From assembly GCA_026394395.1 (NCBI GenBank), contig JAPKYK010000002.1, forward strand, positions 119,653 to 183,652: 64,000 nucleotides of DNA, given 5' to 3'. Numbering within the stretch: position 1 is the stretch's first letter; every line of letters starts with the position of its first letter. The translations under genes and the position numbers were made by a program. The stretch comes from Methanomassiliicoccales archaeon. GTDB taxonomy: Archaea; Thermoplasmatota; Thermoplasmata; Methanomassiliicoccales; UBA472. This document shows positions 54,904-62,878 of the stretch, piece by piece. Under the pieces are notes generated by a model. The model ran no database searches and was not told the DNA's origin. It worked only from the letters and a program-made list of their open reading frames with translations.

Positions 54904-55526
54904 GCGTGGCCGCCCTTATCACCGCCGGAGGGAAGGGCACCCGCATCAAGGAGCTGGGCGTGGAGAAGCCCATCGTCAAGGTGGTGGGGAGGCCGATGGT
55001 GGACATCGTTCTCGAGCAGCTGCTGGCGGTGGACGAGATAGCCTCGGTGTACGTCTCGGTCAGCGACAACGTGCCCCGCACCCGCGAGCACCTAAAGAAG
55101 ATGGGCGTGAAGGTCCTGGAGACGTCCGGAACGGAGTACTGCCACGACCTCATCCAGGCGGCGGAGAGCATAGCGGAGGACCACATCTTCATCTGCCCCG
55201 CCGACCTGCCATTAATGCAGGCCGATCTGGTTAAAGAGATCGTTACCGATTACCTGTCAAAGAAGGAGGCGTCCCTGACCGTGGGCATACCGCTGGAATG
55301 GGCCATCGAGTTCGGGGTGGACGTCACGTTCTACGAGCATTGCGATGGAAAACCGGTCATGCCCTGCGGGGTCAGCGTGGTGGACCGGGAGAAGATGCTC
55401 ACCCGGGAGTTCCTTCCCGGCGGATACTTTTTAACGCAGACGCCGGACGTGGTCATCAACGTCAACACGGTCAAGGACCTGAAGCAGGCGGAAAAGGTGC
55501 TCCGCCACCGCCTCACTTGCCCATGA
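54900..55526 (+). CDS. cobY: GTP:adenosylcobinamide-phosphate guanylyltransferase
   Basis: 208 residues from the ATG at 54900, which overlaps the cobS stop. It is a small nucleotidyltransferase: ALITAGGKGTRIKELGVEKP, then IFICPADLPLMQADLVKEI and VINVNTVKDLKQAEKVL. Archaea use CobY in place of bacterial CobU and without its kinase activity. It makes adenosylcobinamide-GDP, the substrate of CobS. It ends 14 bases inside the convergent cobT gene. Confidence 0.94.
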   Translation: MSVAALITAGGKGTRIKELGVEKPIVKVVGRPMVDIVLEQLLAVDEIASVYVSVSDNVPRTREHLKKMGVKVLETSGTEYCHDLIQAAESIAEDHIFICPADLPLMQADLVKEIVTDYLSKKEASLTVGIPLEWAIEFGVDVTFYEHCDGKPVMPCGVSVVDREKMLTREFLPGGYFLTQTPDVVINVNTVKDLKQAEKVLRHRLTCP

Positions 55527-56610
55527 TCTTCATCAGCCGGACGTAGTTCTCCTCGACGGCCGCCAGCATCTGCTTGGCGCCTATCTTTCCCTGGGAGCTC
55601 AGGAAGGCCGCCACGGATATGCCTCCCGCGCCCACTCCCTCCTTCACCAGTCCCTTCTCGAAGATGTTCAGCCCCTCATGCTTGGAAGGGCCGAAGTCCA
55701 GGTCGGCCGCCAGGATGGGCAGGTTCCCGATCTGCTTGACGATCGCACGTACGTCCGAGCTCTTGTCGTTCACGATCCACTTGGTGGTCCCGAGGGCGAC
55801 GTTGCTCAGCGAACCGGGGGAGAGCCCCTTCACGATGGCCATTACCGCGGCCATCTGCGTTCCTCCGGCCATGATGACCGGCACGCTCTCCGCCGCCCCG
55901 GCGATGACCCCGGCCGCGGCGGGCATCATGGGGTCGCCCACGGCCTGCACGGCCTTCAGCGGGTCGGTCTTCATTTCTTTCTTGGAGAAAGGTGATCTGG
56001 AAATGCCTTCCAGAGCTATCTGGGTCTTGAGGTCATGAGGGTTGTCGATCATGCTGCTGGAGACCTTCGCCTCGTATCCCATGGCCATGAGGACGGCCAA
56101 GGCGGTGGTGGTCCCCCCGGCGATGCTCTCGCCGATGACCAGATAATCGATGTTCTTGGCCATCTCCTTGCCCAGCATGAACGCGTTCTCGTACACCCGG
56201 CGGGGATCCTTCAGCGCCTTTCCGGTGCGTATGTCCTCTCCCGGGGTCCCATCCAGTTCGAAGTAGGGGGTGTGAGGCCTGACCCGCACGCCGCCGTTTA
56301 TAGCGAAGATGGGCATCGGCGCTAGCTGCAGGGCGCTCATGGTGATTATGCCCGGGGTGGGAACACCAGTGGGCGTCACCGGCACGCCGTCAATGCACTT
56401 GCACCGCCCATAATGAAGAAGCTCCACGTCCGCCGCCGGGGTGAAATCGGTTATCGCCGGTACGGCGCCTGCAGCGGAAACGCCAGGTATCTTGGCCGTC
56501 TCGGTGTTACCGATGACCACGGCGAAGGTCGGGCGCTTGCCCCAGACCCTTTCTACGAACTTCCTTCCCGCCTGCTCCTCGAACGCGTAGATGATGTCCG
56601 CCTTGTACAT
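55513..56610 (-). CDS. cobT: Archaeal CobT-type phosphoribosyltransferase (UPF0284)
   Basis: 365 residues. It has the Rossmann-like repeats of UPF0284/archaeal CobT: FAVVIGNTETAKIPGVSAAG, VGDPMMPAAAGVIAGAAESV, IMAGGTQMAAVMAIVKGLS and a C-terminal GVGAGGISVAAFLSSQGKIG. It activates the lower-ligand base with nicotinate mononucleotide to give alpha-ribazole phosphate for CobZ. An operator copy covers its probable transcription start. It is on the opposite strand to the main cobalamin operon but shares that control element. Confidence 0.93.
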   Translation of the reverse strand: MYKADIIYAFEEQAGRKFVERVWGKRPTFAVVIGNTETAKIPGVSAAGAVPAITDFTPAADVELLHYGRCKCIDGVPVTPTGVPTPGIITMSALQLAPMPIFAINGGVRVRPHTPYFELDGTPGEDIRTGKALKDPRRVYENAFMLGKEMAKNIDYLVIGESIAGGTTTALAVLMAMGYEAKVSSSMIDNPHDLKTQIALEGISRSPFSKKEMKTDPLKAVQAVGDPMMPAAAGVIAGAAESVPVIMAGGTQMAAVMAIVKGLSPGSLSNVALGTTKWIVNDKSSDVRAIVKQIGNLPILAADLDFGPSKHEGLNIFEKGLVKEGVGAGGISVAAFLSSQGKIGAKQMLAAVEENYVRLMKIMGK

Positions 56611-56630
56611 GGGTTATGCCTCAGGAATCA

Positions 56631-56647
56631 TTGGTTGTATCATCCAA
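56631..56647. promoter_or_regulatory. B12-region operator, copy 4 (before cobT)
   Basis: TTGGTT-GTATC-ATCCAA matches the other copies with one arm mismatch; the right arm extends to ATCCAAC. For the minus-strand cobT gene, TTAAATATG (56661-56669) is the TATA box. The centre-to-centre distance is about 27 bases, so the repeat lies over the expected start of transcription, about 20 bases upstream of the ATG at 56610. Confidence 0.7.
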
Positions 56648-56693
56648 CTCAATGGCAAGAACATATTTAACACATTTGCCACATCGCAAAACA

Positions 56694-57743
56694 TCAATCT
56701 TCGAGGATGTTGTCCAGCAGCGTCCCTAACGGGAAATGCTCACCGCCGTTCTCGTGGAAAGAGGCCTTCCCCGCCCCCTTCCATCTCCCGCCGCGGACGG
56801 CGAAGGGCACCTGCATACACATGTGCTCGCCGGTGACCGAGGAGGCACCATGGTCTATGAGCAGCGCCACCTGGCAATCGCTGAAGTATTTTTTATAATG
56901 GACCAGTTCCCGGTCGATCTCCTCGATCAGCCGCAGCTTGTTCTTGGGGTTGCACTTGTGGCTGATGTCGTCCGTCTCCTCTATGTGTAGGAAGACGTCC
57001 TGTCCTTCGACCGTATGGCTGGCGACCTTGATCCCTTCCTTGAAGCCCGGCACGCGCACCGTCTCCATACCCAGGAACTTGCCGACGCCGAGCGCAGAGG
57101 GGCTCTTGGAGATGACGATGAGGTCCGGGACCTTGGTGATCTCCCGGCGGACGTCCACGGCCACGCGGCCATGCCCCCCGCCCCACGGGAGCAGCGCGAT
57201 GCCGCCGGTGCTCTCCTTCACGCCATCGGCGAACTCCTGGAACGGACCGAGCTGCTCGGCGGTCAGCATGGCTGGGCCGGGGGGCTTGGGCAGGTTCAAA
57301 ATATCGTTCCCCCTGACCGTGAGGACGCCCTTCCCGCCGTGGTAGGCCAGGATCTTGGGGTCCATGGAAGAGAGCTTGGAGCGGTTCTTGATGATGGCCC
57401 GCTGCAGGAACATCTCCTCGTCGCAGGTGATGTTATAATACCATTCCACGTGCCCGTCGAGCACCTTGGCCGGGGTCATGCGGTAGGCCACCCGGTCCTC
57501 GCCTATGGGCAGCTCTAGACCGTACGCTTCGATCACCCCGCGGGGTATCTCGTACGGCTTTCCGGTCAGAAGCTCCAGGAGGAAGGTGTGGGTGTAGTCC
57601 TTCCCGTCGGTGATGCCCACCTTGCCTTCCCGGGCAACCCCGTCCATGAACTCTTTGTGGGCCGCCTCTAGGGGGGTGCGGTTGTTGAAGATGGATATGC
57701 GCTCGTCGGCCGCGCCGTCCAGTAGGATTATAAGCTTCCTCAT
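56694..57743 (-). CDS. ApgM-family metalloenzyme (phosphoglycerate mutase-like) under the B12 operator
   Basis: 349 residues. It starts KLIILLDGAADERI and has PLEAAHKEFMDG, GVIEAYGLELPIGEDRVAYR, VFLHIEETDDISHK and LLIDHGASSVTGEHMC, the metal sites of the alkaline phosphatase/independent phosphoglycerate mutase superfamily (ApgM branch). The catalytic Ser/Thr expected near the FLLELLTGK segment cannot be fixed by eye. Relatives include proposed homoserine kinases. It is transcribed towards cobT and has an operator copy at its promoter, so it may act in cobalamin synthesis rather than glycolysis. Threonine phosphorylation for CobD is one candidate. Confidence 0.85.
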   Translation of the reverse strand: MRKLIILLDGAADERISIFNNRTPLEAAHKEFMDGVAREGKVGITDGKDYTHTFLLELLTGKPYEIPRGVIEAYGLELPIGEDRVAYRMTPAKVLDGHVEWYYNITCDEEMFLQRAIIKNRSKLSSMDPKILAYHGGKGVLTVRGNDILNLPKPPGPAMLTAEQLGPFQEFADGVKESTGGIALLPWGGGHGRVAVDVRREITKVPDLIVISKSPSALGVGKFLGMETVRVPGFKEGIKVASHTVEGQDVFLHIEETDDISHKCNPKNKLRLIEEIDRELVHYKKYFSDCQVALLIDHGASSVTGEHMCMQVPFAVRGGRWKGAGKASFHENGGEHFPLGTLLDNILED

Positions 57744-57789
57744 TTAACAGGCCTTAACGCTCCCGAATGGCGTTGGCCATATAATATCT

Positions 57790-57808
57790 GTTGGTCGTAT
57801 CGTCCAAC
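57790..57808. promoter_or_regulatory. B12-region operator, copy 5 (before the apgM-like gene)
   Basis: GTTGGTC-GTATC-GTCCAAC, seven-base arms with one central mismatched pair. For the minus-strand ApgM-like gene, GGCTTATAGG (57817-57826) is the TATA box with its centre about 23 bases away, so the repeat overlaps the expected start of transcription. Spacer and arms match the other copies, in particular copy 4, which has the same GTATC spacer. Confidence 0.68.
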
Positions 57809-57848
57809 TTGAGCATCCTATAAGCCTTAGGAAAGCATCTGGACCTTC

Positions 57849-58382
57849 ATGACAGGTCCCCAACGCTTAGGTAAGATGGAGCATCGGACCGGACTGCCCC
57901 CGGTGATAGGGAAGGGGCCGAAGGTCCTGGTCCTCGGCACCATCCCCAGCGTGCTTTCCGACCGGAAGCAGGAATACTACGGCAATCCCCAGAACCGCTT
58001 CTGGAAGGTCGTCTACGGCATCTTTGACGAGGACGCCGATCCCGATTACGAAAGACGGCTGGAATTTCTCAAGGGGAAGGGCATCGCCCTATGGGACGTC
58101 CTGCGGGAATGTGACATCAACGGCAGCAAGGACTACAGCATCGAGAACCCCGTGGCTAACGACATCGTGGCGCTGCTCCGGCAGCACGAGGGCATAGCTC
58201 ACGTCTTCATCAACGGAAAGAAGGCCCAGAAGCTCTACGAGGGCCTGATACAAGGAGAATTTCACGATGATATGAAGCGGCCAATGATGATTGTGCTCCC
58301 CTCGACCTCCACGGCGAACCCCGTTCCGTTCTTAGAAAAGGTAAGGGCCTGGAAGATCATACGCCAGGCGCTCAGCAATTAG
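57849..58382 (+). CDS. Uracil/hypoxanthine-DNA glycosylase, family 6 type
   Basis: 177 residues. VLVLGTIPSVLSDRKQEYYG followed by NPQNRFWKVVYGIF is the motif of the MUG/family-6 hypoxanthine-DNA glycosylase group. IALWDVLRECDINGSKDYSI and the late VLPSTSTANP complete the fold. It probably removes deaminated purines (hypoxanthine) from DNA. A CCTATAAG box at 57817-57824, shared with the divergent ApgM-like promoter, would give a leaderless message at the ATG. ATG 57876 is an alternative start. It overlaps the convergent hypF by four bases. Confidence 0.88.
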   Translation: MTGPQRLGKMEHRTGLPPVIGKGPKVLVLGTIPSVLSDRKQEYYGNPQNRFWKVVYGIFDEDADPDYERRLEFLKGKGIALWDVLRECDINGSKDYSIENPVANDIVALLRQHEGIAHVFINGKKAQKLYEGLIQGEFHDDMKRPMMIVLPSTSTANPVPFLEKVRAWKIIRQALSN

Positions 58383-60568
58383 TTACCGGTCTTCGAAAGG
58401 GCCACCGCGCACTGCCCCGTCGAGATGCACCCGTCCCCGTTGGGCGTCCGGTCGTGGCACACGAACTTGAGCCCCCGGTCCTCCACCAATTCCTTCGTCC
58501 AGGTTGATATGGGACGATTGTAGCTGACCCCGCCGCTAAGTCCGATATGCTCCACGCCCTCGTCCTCCGCCACCTCCGCAGCGATGTCCACCAGGCCGCG
58601 CACCATGGCGTATACCATGCTTCCAGCTCTATCCGCCTTGGTTCCGGAGGCCTCTATCATGCGGCGGAACATCTCCGGGGTGTCGATGACGTTACCGGAG
58701 CGGAGCGTCGGCACCAGGTCCAAACGTTTGGCGTTTCCCAGCCATCTCTCCAACTTCATGGCCGGTTCCCCGTCGTAGCTGCGATATTGGCACACGCCCA
58801 GGTAGCACGATATCGCATCCAGCACCCGTCCGAAGGAAGTGCTGGTGCCGGAGCGGGACATCATTTTGCGGAATACTTCCGCTTCCGCTTCCGGGAAATA
58901 ATCCAGGCCTCCGCCGGTCATCTCGGCCATGGCGAAGGCCAGCCGGCGCACGTCGTACACCGTCTTCTCCCCTCCAAGAAGAGGTATCTCCTTTAAATGT
59001 CCAATCCGCCGGTAGTCCTCCAGGTTGGATAAAAGGACCTCTCCGCCCCAGGCCACCCCGTCGTCCCCGTAACCTGTTCCGTCTATGGTGATGGCCGAGA
59101 TCTCCTGGAGCCCCGATTCTACCAGCAGGGCGGCGGCGTGAGCGTGGTGGTGCTGCACCTCCACCGCCTCGATGCCGTTCTCCTCGGCCCAGGCCTTGGC
59201 CAGACGCCTCGTCGTGTGACCGGGATGCATATCCATGCCCACGGCGTCCAGATGGTCCGCTCCAAGCAGACGGCGCAGATATCTCAGGCTCTCCTCCAGG
59301 AACTCCAGAACGCCTGGCGAGGTGGCATCGCCGATGTACTGCGTGGCGTACAGCCTTCCGTCGAACGTCAGGGCGCCGGCCAGCCCCTCCTGCGCTCCGA
59401 CACCCACGGCCACGCCCTTCAGGGGGAAATCGATGTAGGAGGGGATGTGCCCCCTCGACTTCCGCAAATAGTAGGTCCGGTCGCCAAAAGAGCGCACTAC
59501 CGAGTCGTCGCAGCGGTTGACGATCTCCCGATCGTGCATCAGATACAGGTCCGCCCCGAGCGTCAGGGCGTCCTTCTCCCTCAATACCATTGGTTCGCCG
59601 GGAACGTTGGCCGAGGTCATGACCAGGGCGTCCTGCTTAAGGTGATGGAAGAGCAGGTGCTGCATCGAGGTGTAGGGAAGGAAGACCCCGATGTTGCCGA
59701 GGCCGGGGGCTATCAGCTCCGTGAACGCGTTCTCCACCTTGTCCACCAGGACGATGGGGCGGTGACTGGAGGTGAGCAGCTCCAGATCGTGCGCCGTCGG
59801 CCTGCCGAAGCGCTTAAGCGCTTCCAGGTCCCGCACCATGATGGCGAACGGTTTCTCCTTCCTCCGGTACCATTCGCGCATGTGCGGCAGACGGTCCAAG
59901 GTGCAGCACAGGTGCATCCCGCCCCAGCTCTTGGTCACGCCGATATTGCCCTGCTGCAAGCCCAGGGCGAACTTGGCTATGGGGTTCTCTCCGTCCCGTC
60001 CTCCGTCCGGTCCTAGCAGGTAATAGCGCGGGCCGCACACCGGGCAGGTGATGGTCTGATGATGGAAACGGCGGTCCGCTGGGTCCCCGTACTCTTTCTG
60101 GCATTCCAGGCAGAGCGGGAACGGCCGCATGGACGTCCTGTCCCGGTCGTAGGGCAGGTCCTCGATTACCGTAAATCGCGCCCCGCAGTCGGTGCAGTTG
60201 GTGAAAGGGTAAAGGTAACGTCGGTTGGACGGATCGAACATCTCCTTGAGGCAGGAGGGGCACACCGCGGTGTCGTTGGGTATCCCCACGCCCTTGTTCC
60301 CGGCCTGGCTGGGGACGATGACGAAGCCTATCTCCCTCAATTTGGCGTCCGGAAGGCCTTTGGAGATGACCACCTCGTCCAGTCGGGCCAGGGGCGGAAG
60401 GGCGGCCTTCAGCCGGGAAACGAACTCTTGAGCATCGCCGTCGATCTCGATGACGACGTTAGAACCGTTGTTCTGCACGTATCCGTGAAGGCCCATGGAA
60501 CTGGCCAGGCGATGGACCGTCGGGCGGAAGCCGACGCCCTGGACCACTCCCCACACGGTGACGCGCAT
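58379..60568 (-). CDS. hypF: Carbamoyltransferase HypF
   Basis: About 729 residues from the ATG at 60568. An acylphosphatase domain (RVTVWGVVQGVGFRPTVHRL) is followed by two zinc fingers (CPSC with CTDC; CLEC with CPVC), a YrdC domain (KPFAIMVRDLEALKRFGRPT) and a Kae1-like domain (VGVGAQEGLAGALTFDGRLY, HHHAHAAALLVESG, GGVSYNRPIS). It makes the thiocarbamate used for the cyanide ligands of NiFe hydrogenase. GGATAAATATCC at about 60590-60601 lies 28 bases upstream, so the message is probably leaderless. No other hyp gene is in the window. Confidence 0.95.
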   Translation of the reverse strand: MRVTVWGVVQGVGFRPTVHRLASSMGLHGYVQNNGSNVVIEIDGDAQEFVSRLKAALPPLARLDEVVISKGLPDAKLREIGFVIVPSQAGNKGVGIPNDTAVCPSCLKEMFDPSNRRYLYPFTNCTDCGARFTVIEDLPYDRDRTSMRPFPLCLECQKEYGDPADRRFHHQTITCPVCGPRYYLLGPDGGRDGENPIAKFALGLQQGNIGVTKSWGGMHLCCTLDRLPHMREWYRRKEKPFAIMVRDLEALKRFGRPTAHDLELLTSSHRPIVLVDKVENAFTELIAPGLGNIGVFLPYTSMQHLLFHHLKQDALVMTSANVPGEPMVLREKDALTLGADLYLMHDREIVNRCDDSVVRSFGDRTYYLRKSRGHIPSYIDFPLKGVAVGVGAQEGLAGALTFDGRLYATQYIGDATSPGVLEFLEESLRYLRRLLGADHLDAVGMDMHPGHTTRRLAKAWAEENGIEAVEVQHHHAHAAALLVESGLQEISAITIDGTGYGDDGVAWGGEVLLSNLEDYRRIGHLKEIPLLGGEKTVYDVRRLAFAMAEMTGGGLDYFPEAEAEVFRKMMSRSGTSTSFGRVLDAISCYLGVCQYRSYDGEPAMKLERWLGNAKRLDLVPTLRSGNVIDTPEMFRRMIEASGTKADRAGSMVYAMVRGLVDIAAEVAEDEGVEHIGLSGGVSYNRPISTWTKELVEDRGLKFVCHDRTPNGDGCISTGQCAVALSKTGN

Positions 60569-60661
60569 GCCTCTTTCCATCATGCCTTGGATATTTATCC
60601 CTTGTTGATGGCGGGGCGCACGAGGCATAAATATTGGTAAACCGTTCCCACCGGGGATAGC

Positions 60662-61045
60662 ATGAGCGAGGTACCAGAGGGACTCCGTTACACCAAGGAC
60701 CATGAATGGACCAAGGTCGAGGGCGACGTGGCCACCGTGGGCATCACCGACCACGCCCAGGAGGAACTGACCGAGTTCGTTTACATCCAATTGCCCAAGA
60801 AGGGCGCCAAGGTCAAAAAAGGCGAGGTGCTAGCTATAGTGGAGAGCGTCAAGAACACCGCCGACGTCTACGCTCCGGTGTCCGGCGAGGTCATCGAAGC
60901 GAACGCCCCTCTCGACGACGACCCCTCCCTCATCAACAAGTCGCCCTACGCCAAGGGCTGGATGGCCAAGATAAAGATGGCCGACAAGGCGGAGCTTGGT
61001 AAGTTAATGGACCCCGCCGCCTACCGCAAGCACATCGGCGAGTGA
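60662..61045 (+). CDS. gcvH: Glycine cleavage system H protein
   Basis: 127 residues. GLRYTKDHEWTKVEGDVATV, VYIQLPKKGAKVKKGEVLAI and the lipoylation site VESVKNTADVYAPVSGEV (Lys in S-V-K) are complete. It carries the aminomethyl group on lipoate between P, T and L proteins. None of those genes is nearby, so it is an orphan locus. ATAAATATTGG at about 60627-60637 is the promoter; it is divergent from hypF. Confidence 0.97.
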   Translation: MSEVPEGLRYTKDHEWTKVEGDVATVGITDHAQEELTEFVYIQLPKKGAKVKKGEVLAIVESVKNTADVYAPVSGEVIEANAPLDDDPSLINKSPYAKGWMAKIKMADKAELGKLMDPAAYRKHIGE

Positions 61046-61276
61046 TCAGTACTCGAGATAGATGTTGGCGGCGATGCAGGCCTCCCGCAAGTGCTGCACG
61101 AAGGCCTCCTCGTCCTTTAACATGACCTTTAAGGCCTTCGTCACCTTGGTGCAGTCCTTGTAGTTCACCCCGGCCATCTCGTGAATGATGATGTCGACCC
61201 TCTTTCGATTGTCCACATCGATAACCAAACCGGCCTTTAGGAACACCTGCTCGAGATGCCGGAAGTAGCAGGTCAT
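61046..61276 (-). CDS. Small protein of unknown function
   Basis: 76 residues from the ATG at 61276 (MTCYFRHLEQVFLKAGLVID). TTTTTATTC at about 61300-61308 lies 28 bases before this ATG, as in leaderless genes, which argues against the longer frame from 61315. It is mixed alpha/beta with a helix VTKALKVMLKDEEAFVQHLR and three cysteines. The LKAGLVIDVDNRKRVDIIIH part suggests a small globular enzyme-associated protein. I recognise no family. It converges on gcvH with no gap. Confidence 0.7.
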   Translation of the reverse strand: MTCYFRHLEQVFLKAGLVIDVDNRKRVDIIIHEMAGVNYKDCTKVTKALKVMLKDEEAFVQHLREACIAANIYLEY

Positions 61277-61396
61277 GAAAATAGTATGCAGTTGCATAGA
61301 ATAAAAATGTTTCACTGACCGTGAATTTTATTATCCAGTTATATGTGAAATGAACGCTGGCCCGCGGCCCGGGCCAAATGTTCCCGTGGTCCGGCC

Positions 61397-62182
61397 TCAG
61401 GCCCCGGCCGATTCCAGGACCTTGGCGCAATCGCACTTCTTCCTTTCGGCCGGTATCTTGGGCAGGGTGCTCGTCAGCAGGGTCCGGAGCTTGTCCATGT
61501 TCTCCGACATTATCCTGAGGATGGTCGCCGTGTCCACTGGGTGTTCTGCCCACACGTCGTAGTCGGTGATCATGGCCAGGCTGGTGTAGCACATCTCCAT
61601 CTCCCGGGCCAGGGCGCACTCCGGGGCTAGGGTCATCCCGATGACGTCGGCGAAAGCACGGTACATCTTGCTTTCCGCCCGGGTGGAGAAGCGCGGGCCT
61701 TCGATGCACACGTACGTTCCGCCCAGATGCACCAGTATGTTGGCCTTCTTGGCTTCCTTGGCGAACAGGGCGTTGACCTCCGGGCAGAAGGGGTCGGCGG
61801 CGCCGATGTGCACCGTCTTCGGTCCGTCGAAGAAAGTATACTGACGGCTCTTGGTGAAGTCGATGAACTGGTCGACAAGGACGATCTCTCCGGGCTTGAA
61901 CTCCTCCTGCAGAGATCCGACGGCGCAGGGCGAGATTATGCGCTCCACGCCCAGCTGTTTCAAGGCGTAGATGTTGGCGCGGTAGTTGATCATGTGCGGC
62001 GGTATGGTGTGCCCGCGCCCGTGGCGGGGCAGGAAGGCCACCGGCACTCCCTTCAGCTCGCCTATCTGTATCTCGTCGGAGGCCGTGCCGTAAGGGGTGT
62101 GCGGCCTGACCGTCTCCTTCAGCTCGAACATCTTGGGGTCATAGACCCCGGTACCGCCGATGATCCCGATCCTCGCCTTCAT
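61397..62182 (-). CDS. mtnP: S-methyl-5'-thioadenosine phosphorylase
   Basis: About 261 residues from the ATG at 62182, preceded by GGAAGGA; a frame open to 62266 adds an unlikely tail. RIGIIGGTGVYDPKMFEL, the phosphate site LPRHGRGHTIPPHMINYRAN, CIEGPRFSTRAESKMYR and SLAMITDYDVWAEHPVDT are typical of MTAP. Asp in TDYD favours a 6-aminopurine (adenine) over hypoxanthine. It recycles methylthioadenosine from polyamine synthesis or SAM breakdown. Confidence 0.94.
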   Translation of the reverse strand: MKARIGIIGGTGVYDPKMFELKETVRPHTPYGTASDEIQIGELKGVPVAFLPRHGRGHTIPPHMINYRANIYALKQLGVERIISPCAVGSLQEEFKPGEIVLVDQFIDFTKSRQYTFFDGPKTVHIGAADPFCPEVNALFAKEAKKANILVHLGGTYVCIEGPRFSTRAESKMYRAFADVIGMTLAPECALAREMEMCYTSLAMITDYDVWAEHPVDTATILRIMSENMDKLRTLLTSTLPKIPAERKKCDCAKVLESAGA

Positions 62183-62328
62183 CGTCATCCTTCCGGATAC
62201 GGAAATGAACGTAATTAAATTGCACGCCTCCCGGCTGGCCATTAGCATGAAGTTCGCGCTTGTCATCCTTCCTATTTCATGAACGAGGTACCCAATCCTA
62301 TTTTTACAACCTGTAAAATCTCTTGGCG

Positions 62329-62862
62329 ATGGCAGTAGGGGAAAAGGTCGAGGTCAATCCCATTTGGGCCTGTCGGGCCTTTCCGGCGTTCCCGGTGGCG
62401 CTGGCCGCGGTAGGGGATGAGAAGGGGAACAAGAACATCATCACCATAGTCCTTGTTCACATGTTCTCGTTCGATCCGCCGGTATTGGGCATAGGTGTTT
62501 CCCCGGCCAGGCATAGCTATCAGATGCTGGAGGCCGCGGACGATTTCTCCATCAACATCCCGGGAAAGGAGCTGGTGGAGGAGGTCGTCTATTGCGGCAG
62601 GACGTCCGGGCGGGAAGTGGACAAGTTCGAGGACTGCGGCTTCATCGACGCCCCGGGCAAGAAGATCAAGGCGCCGGTGATCGCCGAGTGCATGGTCAAC
62701 CTGGAGTGCGTCAAGCGCCAGAGGATCGACGCCGGGGACCACGTCTGGTTCCTCGGCGAGGTGGTGCACGCCGAGATGATCAAGGACCTGAACCGGGAGA
62801 ACACGCTGATGTACTGGTCGGGCGAGTTCCGCGTTCTCGGCGACGTCATCCGCCGCCGCTGA
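62329..62862 (+). CDS. Flavin reductase-like FMN-binding protein
   Basis: About 177 residues from the ATG at 62329. FPAFPVALAAVGDEKGNKNI, FDPPVLGIGVSPARHSYQML and DDFSINIPGKELVEEVVYCG are the FMN-binding split-barrel motifs of flavoredoxin/flavin reductase-like proteins; FLGEVVHAEMIKDL closes the domain. It may serve as a redox carrier or flavin reductase; the partner is unknown. CTATTTTTAC at about 62298-62307 lies 26 bases upstream, pointing to a leaderless message. Confidence 0.91.
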   Translation: MAVGEKVEVNPIWACRAFPAFPVALAAVGDEKGNKNIITIVLVHMFSFDPPVLGIGVSPARHSYQMLEAADDFSINIPGKELVEEVVYCGRTSGREVDKFEDCGFIDAPGKKIKAPVIAECMVNLECVKRQRIDAGDHVWFLGEVVHAEMIKDLNRENTLMYWSGEFRVLGDVIRRR

Positions 62863-62878
62863 AGTATTTTGTACCGGA

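Noticed and set aside
60569..60790. Longer HypF N-terminus reaching 60790
   Set aside because: It would run through the divergent promoter and into gcvH on the other strand; the acylphosphatase domain begins at 60568.
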